From JANOAR01 sp031411235 (GTDB lineage: Bacteria > Verrucomicrobiota > Verrucomicrobiia > Verrucomicrobiales > Verrucomicrobiaceae): a stretch of 24,704 nt of DNA. The translations under genes and the position numbers were made by a program. The DNA lies in NCBI GenBank assembly GCA_031411235.1, contig JANOAR010000085.1, forward strand, positions 1 through 24,704, written 5' to 3'. Positions 9,393 through 15,650 of this stretch are shown here, one piece after another (within the stretch, counting starts at the first letter, position 1; each line of letters starts with the position of its first letter). The notes beneath the pieces were generated by a model that was not told where the DNA came from, did not search any database, and saw nothing but the letters and a program-made list of their open reading frames with translations.

Positions 9393-11807
9393 TCACCTAG
9401 TGGCGAAGGTTTCACTCTGCACGATGGCGTGAATCAGCGTGCGCAGGCCATTCCCTTGAGTCTGGGTTTGCTCGACGATCTTGGCGATGGCCGCACGATC
9501 GCTGAAACCCATCTCGCGGCCCAGGGCATAGCTCAGTAGCTTTTCCGTGAGGCAGTGGGCGAAGTCAGCCCGACGTGCGAGCAGCAGCTTCTTGAACTCG
9601 CGAATGTCGGCAAAGGCTTCACCGCTCGCCGTTTGGCCGCTGCTGTCCACTGGGGCACCTTTCACCACGCCACCCCAGTTGTGCTCCACGTTGGTCACAT
9701 TCCAGCGCAGGTAGTTTTCGCGATATTCGCCAATGGGATCAAAGCTCTCCAGCGCGAAGCCCGGCGGATCAATCTGGCGGTGGCACACGTTGCAGCTTTC
9801 CACATTGCGATGCTTCGCCAGTTGCTCGCGCACCGTCTCGGCACCGCGAATGTCCGGCTCAATGCCCGCCGTGTTCGGCGGTGGTGGCGGCGTGGGCTGG
9901 CCGAGGATGTTCTCCAGCACCCACACGCCACGCAGCACGGGTGAGGTGGTGGTGCCGTTCGCTGTGACCTTCAACACCGCCGCCTGCGTGAGCACGCCAC
10001 CGCGCACGCTGTCGGCAGGCAGCGTTACTTTACGCAAATCGAGCCCCGTGATGCCTGCGATGCCGTAGTGCTCAGCGAGGCGCTGATTCAGCATCGCCCA
10101 CTTGGCATCCAGCATGTCTTCGATGGGAGCATCCGCTTTCAGCATCTCGCGGAAGTAGCCTTCGCTCTCCCACGCCATGCTGACTTGCAGCAGTTCATCG
10201 AATTTCTTGTATAGCTTCTCGTCGGGCGTGGTGTCGTTGAGCTGGCGCAGGTGCAGCCATTGCCCGGTGAAGTTCTTCACGAAGGACTCGCTCTTCGCAC
10301 GGCTCAGCAAGCGCTCGACCTGCACACGCAGTACCGATGACGTGCGAAGTTGCTTCTTCGCAGCTAGGCTCAGCAACTCATTATCCGGCGGAGCGCTGCA
10401 TAAAAAATACGACAAGCGCACGGCAAGTTCCGCTTCCGTGATGCGCGTGGTTCCAGGCAAAGGATCTTCACGCAGATAGATGAAATTGGGCGAGCACAGC
10501 ACAGCGATCAAACCCGTGCGCAGACTCTCTTCAAAGCTCCGTCCCGACTCCAGCAGTGACTTCGTAAGCGACACATAGCGAGCCACTTCACCGTCCTCGG
10601 CAGCACGGCGAAACGCCCTTGGCACAAAACTGCGCAGAATGCGCTCGGCATCGACCAACGTACCGGTTTTCATGTCCGTGGTGCCGAGCAGTCGCGTATG
10701 ACTCTCCGGCGGCCATTGCTCAATGAGCGGCCCCGTAATCTCTACCTCGCCGAACCCAACTCCAGGATACACAACGCCCGGCTTTTTCTTGAGGTAGCTC
10801 GGCAAACCAAGCGCGAAGAATTGAATGGCCGACTTCGCTTCCAGCAGCGCTTCGATCTCGAACATCTTCGGCTCCTTGCTGACCTCGTAGTAGCCCAGAT
10901 TTTTGTGCGTCGCTTCCAGCCCGGAGAAATTGGAACCCGAGACCGTGAACCACAAACGATCCGCCGAATCATGCGCCGCCGCCTGGAAGCGGAAGCGATA
11001 CCGCCCGCGCACTGGGATGCGGCGATCACGCGTGGAGATTTTGGAATACGACGAGTTGTCCGAGGAAGTAAAGATCACCACACGGTCATCCACGAGGCTG
11101 TATGAGCCGTCAGCGAAATACGGCTTCACCTCCCGGATCGAGTCCACCTTGAAGGTCTCCGTCTTCGGTCGTTCACTCGTGACGATGGCCGCATCAATCG
11201 CCCGCCGCGCTGCTGCCAGATAGCCCTGCATCTGCTCCGTCGAGACCGCCAGCGCCTCACCATTGTTATCAAAACCACCCGCCTTCTGATCCTCCGGCAG
11301 CAAGTCCTTCAACTCCAAATCCACCGCCAGCAAATCATGGATCGTGTTCTCATACTCACTGCGGTTCAGTCGTCGCTGCACCACCTCACGCCCCGCACGA
11401 TCCGCTGTGATGAGCGCTGGCCGAATGACCGCCAACACCTGCTCCAGCTCCGCTTTTGCAGGCTGCACTTGCTTCGCGGGTGGCATCTCGCCTTTCGCCA
11501 TGCGATCATGGATGCTCGTCCACAGATCCGTCTGCGCCCGGCCCGCCATACCGTAGTCCACCCGCTCCAAATTCAGTCCACCCTTCTTTATCTCAGCATC
11601 ATGGCATTCCAGGCAGTGCTTGTCGAAGAAGGCACCTGCTTGCGTCTTCAAATTCACTGGCGATTCCGCCAACACCCAACGACCTGCTCCCAAAAGGCAG
11701 ACAGCGAGAGTCACATGGCGAAGCGAGAAGAACGACACAGGTTGTAGGCGATCAATAATCAGAAGACTGGCGAGTAAGACCGAGAGAATGCGAGACAAAC
11801 GCATCAT
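9393..11807 (-). CDS. Planctomycete-type cytochrome c protein, DUF1587/1592/1588/1585 family
   Basis: 804 residues from the chosen start. Domain order reads PSCyt1 cytochrome c (heme motif CLECH, residues 65-69), DUF1587 (NRSEYENTIHDLL), DUF1595/DUF1592 (RLSYFLCSAPPDNELL), DUF1588 (GVLTQAAVL ... CNVCHRQIDPPGFALESFDP, a second CxxCH) and DUF1585 at the C-terminus (KLLSYALGREM). This is the full domain set for the family. Function is not established biochemically; a periplasmic redox enzyme acting with c-type heme is inferred. The frame stays open to 11882, but an ATG there would overlap the divergent gene. The adjacent ATGs at 11807/11804 precede hydrophobic sequence, and a GTG at 11738 would give the most conventional signal peptide (VTLAVCLLGAG ... 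VLA before ESP). The exact start is therefore unsure. Confidence 0.92.
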   Translation of the reverse strand: MMRLSRILSVLLASLLIIDRLQPVSFFSLRHVTLAVCLLGAGRWVLAESPVNLKTQAGAFFDKHCLECHDAEIKKGGLNLERVDYGMAGRAQTDLWTSIHDRMAKGEMPPAKQVQPAKAELEQVLAVIRPALITADRAGREVVQRRLNRSEYENTIHDLLAVDLELKDLLPEDQKAGGFDNNGEALAVSTEQMQGYLAAARRAIDAAIVTSERPKTETFKVDSIREVKPYFADGSYSLVDDRVVIFTSSDNSSYSKISTRDRRIPVRGRYRFRFQAAAHDSADRLWFTVSGSNFSGLEATHKNLGYYEVSKEPKMFEIEALLEAKSAIQFFALGLPSYLKKKPGVVYPGVGFGEVEITGPLIEQWPPESHTRLLGTTDMKTGTLVDAERILRSFVPRAFRRAAEDGEVARYVSLTKSLLESGRSFEESLRTGLIAVLCSPNFIYLREDPLPGTTRITEAELAVRLSYFLCSAPPDNELLSLAAKKQLRTSSVLRVQVERLLSRAKSESFVKNFTGQWLHLRQLNDTTPDEKLYKKFDELLQVSMAWESEGYFREMLKADAPIEDMLDAKWAMLNQRLAEHYGIAGITGLDLRKVTLPADSVRGGVLTQAAVLKVTANGTTTSPVLRGVWVLENILGQPTPPPPPNTAGIEPDIRGAETVREQLAKHRNVESCNVCHRQIDPPGFALESFDPIGEYRENYLRWNVTNVEHNWGGVVKGAPVDSSGQTASGEAFADIREFKKLLLARRADFAHCLTEKLLSYALGREMGFSDRAAIAKIVEQTQTQGNGLRTLIHAIVQSETFATR

Positions 11808-11872
11808 GTCGAGAGCATTCCAAAACATCTGCCACCCGCGATGCGTTAAGCGCCACTCACTCATCCATCCAC

Positions 11873-12922
11873 ATGCCATCATTACCTGTTCGCTTCGCCC
11901 TCGCAGGCTTCGGAGCCTGGGGCAAGCTCCATGCCCAATCCATCGCCATGAACCCTGAGGCGCGGCTGGTCGCGATCACCGCTCCCTCGGAAGCTTCACG
12001 CATGGAGGCTCGCGCGGCGTATCCTGAAGCGCTGATTTTCAGCGATGCGATGGAGATGATCGCAACCGCTGACTTCGACATCATCGACATCGTGACACCC
12101 AGCCACACGCATCGCGAGATCGCCCTAGCGGCGATGGCCAAGGACAAACATGTGCTGCTGGAGAAGCCCATGGCGATCACGCTCGATGACTGCAAAGCCA
12201 TCGTCGCGGCGGCTGAGCAGCACGGCGTGCAGCTCGCTGTCGGGCATGAGCTGCGACTTTCTTCGCAGTGGGGCGAGGTGAAAAAAATCATCGACCGTGG
12301 CACCATCGGCGAGCCGCAGTACGTGCTCGTCGAACTCTCTCGCAAACCTTACCGTCAAGGGGCCGCAGGCTGGCGCTATGATCAGAGTCGCGTGGGCAGT
12401 TGGGTGCTGGAAGAGCCGATCCATTTCTTCGACCTCGCACGCTGGTATTTGGAGAGCGCAGGCGATCCTGTGGAGCTGTATGCCTATGGCAACTCGCGCG
12501 ATCCACAGCGGCCTGAGCTGTTTGATAACTTCAGCGCCATATTCAAATATTCGAATGGTGCGTACGCCGTCGTTTCGCAGACGCTCGCCGCCTTTGAGCA
12601 TCATCAGACCGTGAAGGTCAGCGGCACCAAAGGCGCGCTGTGGGCAGGCTGGAGCGGGGCGCTGGATCGCACACTGGAGCCGAGTTACTTCCTCAAAGTC
12701 TTCGACGGTGAGACGCTGGAAGAGCTGAAAATCGAGAAGCACAGCGGCGAAGTCTTTGAGCTGCGCGAAGAGATTACGCGCTGCATCGAGATGGTGCGAG
12801 GCACGGCAGCGCCCGCTGCAACGGGGCGCGATGGGCTGTGGTCGGCGGGGCTATGCCTGCTCGCCGAGGAATCCATTCGCCAAGGGAAGCCCTTGTCTGT
12901 GGCACAGCTCATCCATTCATAA
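11873..12922 (+). CDS. Gfo/Idh/MocA family NAD(P)-dependent oxidoreductase
   Basis: 349 residues, no signal peptide, so cytoplasmic. A Rossmann dinucleotide-binding motif GFGAWG is at residues 12-17, the family's EKP motif is at 97-99 with the catalytic-type lysine 98, and a conserved His-Asp pair sits in EEPIHFFD (H184, D187), where the family usually has GxHxxD. The C-terminal half is the usual alpha/beta substrate domain. Family members oxidise sugars, inositols or sugar derivatives; the substrate here cannot be read from sequence. The gene is divergent from the DUF1592 cytochrome gene with about 65 bp between starts, and it is followed after 19 bp by an MFS transporter, which suggests co-transcription and uptake of its substrate. 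Its stop codon lies inside a 7-bp tandem repeat array. Confidence 0.95.
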   Translation: MPSLPVRFALAGFGAWGKLHAQSIAMNPEARLVAITAPSEASRMEARAAYPEALIFSDAMEMIATADFDIIDIVTPSHTHREIALAAMAKDKHVLLEKPMAITLDDCKAIVAAAEQHGVQLAVGHELRLSSQWGEVKKIIDRGTIGEPQYVLVELSRKPYRQGAAGWRYDQSRVGSWVLEEPIHFFDLARWYLESAGDPVELYAYGNSRDPQRPELFDNFSAIFKYSNGAYAVVSQTLAAFEHHQTVKVSGTKGALWAGWSGALDRTLEPSYFLKVFDGETLEELKIEKHSGEVFELREEITRCIEMVRGTAAPAATGRDGLWSAGLCLLAEESIRQGKPLSVAQLIHS

Positions 12923-12942
12923 TTCATAACTCATAACTCTCA
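12915..12942 (+). repeat. 7-bp tandem repeat array across the oxidoreductase-MFS junction
   Basis: Four successive heptamers ATTCATA, ATTCATA, ACTCATA and ACTCTCA run from the last codons of the oxidoreductase to the first base of the MFS start codon. They include the oxidoreductase TAA stop at 12920-12922 and make up the whole 19-bp spacer. The AT-rich composition contrasts with the flanking GC-rich genes. No Shine-Dalgarno sequence exists in the spacer. Confidence 0.8.
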
Positions 12943-14231
12943 TGCCCCCCTGGTACCACGGCATCACTCGCTATCAATGGCTCGTCCTCACCATCGCCTC
13001 GCTTGGCTGGGTGTTCGATGCGTTTGAAGGACAGCTCTTCAACATCACGCGCGGCGACATGCTGCCGGACTTGATCCGTGCCGCGGATCCATCGTTGGCC
13101 AAAGAAGCGGTCGATGTTTTGGCGAAGGCTTGGGGTGAGAAGTTCCTCGGCATCTTCCTCATCGGCGGCACGCTGGGTGGCTGGATCTTCAGCTCGCTCG
13201 CGGATCGCTGGGGGCGCAATCCGGTGATGGTAATGACCATCTTGTTTTACTCAGTCTTCTCCGGTCTCACCTATTTTGCCACCGAGCTGTGGCATGTCGG
13301 CACGCTACGCTTCCTCGTCGCGATGGGCGTTGGCGGCGAGTGGGCCGTGGGCGCGGCGCTCGTGGCCGAGGTCTTTCCCAAACACGCACGCGAGCGGGCG
13401 AGCGGCATCTTCCACGCCACGAGTGTGGCCGGGCTATGGCTTGCCGCCGCCGCTGGCTTAGCCGTGGGCACGCAATGGCGCTGGGCTTACCTGATGGGCA
13501 TCGTGCCCGCGCTGCTGGTGCTGTGGGTGCGCGTGAGTGTGAAGGAGCCCGACTCCTGGAAGCAGGCCAAGCAAAGCAAAGGCGACCGCATGGGCAGCTA
13601 CTCCGAGCTGCTGGGCGATGCTCGCTGGCGCTCGCGTGCCATCGGCGGTGCGCTGCTGGCGATGGTCGGCCTAGCCACCTTTTGGGGCGTCGTGGTGGCG
13701 GGGCAAAATCTCGCTGAGGATTTGTTGAAGCGCTTGCACGCACCTCCTGCCGAGATCGCCAGTCGCGCAAAGATCGCCTTTGGTTTCATCCAAACCGCAG
13801 GTGCTGGTGTGGGCATGTTGGCCTTTGGGCCGCTGAGTGTGCGCTGGGGTCGCAGGCGTACCTTTGCCTTCATGCACATCGCCGCGCTGGTGATGACGCT
13901 GGTCGTCTGCTGGGTGCCGGGGCACTTCGATAGCTACACGCTGCTGCTGTGTCTGCTGCCCGTGTTTGGCTTCTTCGCGCAGGGTATTCATGCGGGCTAT
14001 GCCGTGTATTTTCCCGAGCTGTTCCCCACGCATCTGCGAGCCACAGGCGCAGGCTTTTGCTTCAACACAGGCCGCATCCTCGCGGCACCAGTGCTGATCT
14101 GGCTGTCGGCTTGGATGAAGGCCGTGCTGCCCTTGCCCCTGGCCATCTCGCTGCTCGGCGGCTTCTTTTTGCTGGGGCTGGTGGTGCTGATGTTCTTGCC
14201 GGAAACGAGGGGCGAGGACTTGCCTCCGTAG
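12942..14231 (+). CDS. MFS transporter, sugar/organic-acid transporter type
   Basis: 429 residues with about 12 hydrophobic segments. An MFS motif A lies between TM2 and TM3 (SLADRWGRNPVM, about 84-95), with a second copy-like loop in the C-terminal half (LSVRWGRRRTF). PELFPTHLRATGAGFCFNTGR and the terminal PETRGEDL are typical of the sugar-porter/SHS/AAHS branches (sialic acid, aromatic or carboxylic acid carriers such as NanT). The substrate is unknown. It is an inner-membrane protein, and probably a proton symporter by family. It directly follows the Gfo/Idh/MocA gene, consistent with import of that enzyme's substrate. A strong hairpin starts right after its stop. Confidence 0.93.
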   Translation: MPPWYHGITRYQWLVLTIASLGWVFDAFEGQLFNITRGDMLPDLIRAADPSLAKEAVDVLAKAWGEKFLGIFLIGGTLGGWIFSSLADRWGRNPVMVMTILFYSVFSGLTYFATELWHVGTLRFLVAMGVGGEWAVGAALVAEVFPKHARERASGIFHATSVAGLWLAAAAGLAVGTQWRWAYLMGIVPALLVLWVRVSVKEPDSWKQAKQSKGDRMGSYSELLGDARWRSRAIGGALLAMVGLATFWGVVVAGQNLAEDLLKRLHAPPAEIASRAKIAFGFIQTAGAGVGMLAFGPLSVRWGRRRTFAFMHIAALVMTLVVCWVPGHFDSYTLLLCLLPVFGFFAQGIHAGYAVYFPELFPTHLRATGAGFCFNTGRILAAPVLIWLSAWMKAVLPLPLAISLLGGFFLLGLVVLMFLPETRGEDLPP

Positions 14232-14251
14232 CCTCGCTCGTGAGAGCGGGG
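14232..14251 (+). terminator. GNRA-capped hairpin just after the MFS stop codon
   Basis: CCTCGCTC pairs with GAGCGGGG (eight pairs including one G-T) around a GTGA tetraloop, starting at the first base after the TAG stop. No U-tract follows. The position suggests transcription termination or 3'-end protection of the two-gene transcript. The rest of the gap to 14413 shows no convincing promoter or ORF. Confidence 0.45.
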
Positions 14252-14413
14252 TCGGTCGTAAACACACACTCGCCTTCTCGTTACCGCCGCCCGCCCTGCT
14301 CACGCAGAGAGGCTACAAACAGCGCAGCAACACTTCGTTGTAACCGCTCCGCATCCCAGCCGTAGAAGACCGCAAAGGATGCTGCGCCGTGAACATTTCC
14401 AATCATCGACACC

Positions 14414-14995
14414 ATGAACGAGGACGCACGCACATGGGTTGCCGCGTGGCTGCGGCAGGGCGACGAAGCGTCGGCCCGCGCGCTGATGGCGCACTACTAT
14501 CCCTTCGTGGCGGCACTGATCCAGCGGCATATGCCCGACCCGAATGGGCGCGAGGACATGGCGCTACGCACCTTCACGCGCTTCTTTTCCAAAGCAGATC
14601 GCTGGGATGCCACCAAGCCGCTGGAGCCTTGGCTGGCAAGGATCGCGATCAATCTCTGCCGCGACCACTACCGCTCCATACAATGCCGACCCGAGTTGCG
14701 CTGGAGCGATCTGAGCGATGCGGAACGCGAGGCTTTCGATGCCACGCTGGCCAATGCCGAGAGCACACCGGAGGCACTGCCCGACGACTCGCGCTGCCTG
14801 CTACTGCGCCTGCTCGACACGCTGAACGCCGACGACCGCATGGTGGTCAGCCTGCTTTATCTCGACCAAAAAAGCACCGAAGAGATCGCCGCCATCACTG
14901 GCTGGAGTCGTGTGCTGGTGAAGGTGCGGGCCTTCCGCGCACGGCACAAACTGCGAACTGCGCTTGAGAAACTCGAACGCCACCCCACTTCATGA
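14414..14995 (+). CDS. ECF-type RNA polymerase sigma factor
   Basis: 193 residues. Sigma region 2 spans about 22-90 (YYPFVAALIQRHM ... RTFTRFFSKADRWD ... WLARIAINLCRDHYR), and region 4 about 125-182, with a helix-turn-helix reading STEEIAAITGWSRVLVKVRA followed by RAR. Regions 1 and 3 are absent, as expected for extracytoplasmic-function factors. The stop overlaps the next start in ATGA, and the downstream small gene sits where anti-sigma factors usually sit. It probably transcribes its own operon, including the cytochrome/DUF1553 and DUF1501 genes, though I could not recognise a matching promoter upstream. I cannot assign an ECF subgroup. Confidence 0.93.
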   Translation: MNEDARTWVAAWLRQGDEASARALMAHYYPFVAALIQRHMPDPNGREDMALRTFTRFFSKADRWDATKPLEPWLARIAINLCRDHYRSIQCRPELRWSDLSDAEREAFDATLANAESTPEALPDDSRCLLLRLLDTLNADDRMVVSLLYLDQKSTEEIAAITGWSRVLVKVRAFRARHKLRTALEKLERHPTS

Positions 14996-15285
14996 ACAAC
15001 ACTGATCAACACCTCGAACACCTCGCACGGCAAGCCCGCGCAGCTTCGCCTCAGACACCTGATTCCATGCCGCTGGGCTTTACCACGCGTGTGCTCGCCA
15101 ACGTTCGCAGCGACGCCCCATCATCGCAGCTCGAAGCCGCAACCTTATGGGCTCGTCTCTCGCTGGCGTCCCTGCCCTTTGCCGCGCTGGCAACCGCTGC
15201 CTGCCTGCACTGGCTGGGCATCGACACGGCTGCGGATGCTCGCGATCTCGCTGAGATGTTTGTCCAAGCTCCCTTCCAACCATGA
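14992..15285 (+). CDS. Small single-TM protein, candidate anti-sigma factor
   Basis: 97 residues. The start overlaps the sigma factor stop by 4 bp (ATGA), and its own stop overlaps the next start the same way. It has a soluble N-terminal half of about 50 residues, then one hydrophobic segment (about 52-76, LSLASLPFAALATAACLHWLG) and a short C-terminal tail. PLGFTTRVLA in the N-terminal half resembles a motif common in small proteins encoded next to sigma genes. There is no HxxxCxxC zinc anti-sigma motif. The anti-sigma role is inferred from topology and position only. Confidence 0.8.
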   Translation: MNNTDQHLEHLARQARAASPQTPDSMPLGFTTRVLANVRSDAPSSQLEAATLWARLSLASLPFAALATAACLHWLGIDTAADARDLAEMFVQAPFQP

Positions 15286-15650
15286 AAAAAATCACCATCA
15301 TCGGCTCTCTCATCGCGCTCTTCATTTTCGGCGGAGTCTGTGGCTTCGCGATTGCCCTGCGCATCGTGAAAAACACGCTCAACGAGCAGCGCCTCGTGCA
15401 GGAAAGGCAGCGCGAAGATACGAAGCGGCTGAAGTTCACGCCCGAGCAAATCGAGAAGACCAAGCCGCTCTACGAGCAGATGCAGAAAGACCTCACCAAG
15501 GTCAAAGACAACGCCGTTTTCGGTATTGTCGATGCCAGCATCACCCTCGCCCGCGATCTCAGCGCCATGCTCACACCCGAGCAACAAAAGGAATTCGCCA
15601 AGCTCGGCGAAGAGCGCCGCGCTCGATTTGAAAAATCCACCAAGCCATGA
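15282..15650 (+). CDS. Spy/CpxP-like periplasmic small protein, membrane-anchored
   Basis: 122 residues. An N-terminal hydrophobic segment (about 4-26) is followed by a charged, helical periplasmic domain. Two TPEQ elements (FTPEQIEK and LTPEQQKEF) fit the LTxxQ pattern of the Spy/CpxP/heavy-metal-sensor fold. Known members are envelope-stress chaperones or sensors. Both ends overlap neighbours in ATGA, so translation is probably coupled with the sigma, TM and cytochrome genes. A role sensing or protecting exported redox proteins is inference. Confidence 0.8.
   Translation: MKKITIIGSLIALFIFGGVCGFAIALRIVKNTLNEQRLVQERQREDTKRLKFTPEQIEKTKPLYEQMQKDLTKVKDNAVFGIVDASITLARDLSAMLTPEQQKEFAKLGEERRARFEKSTKP

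Noticed and set aside
12915..12942. CRISPR-like or phage attachment interpretation of the heptamer array
   Set aside because: Units are contiguous 7-mers without spacers, and no integrase or tRNA is nearby.
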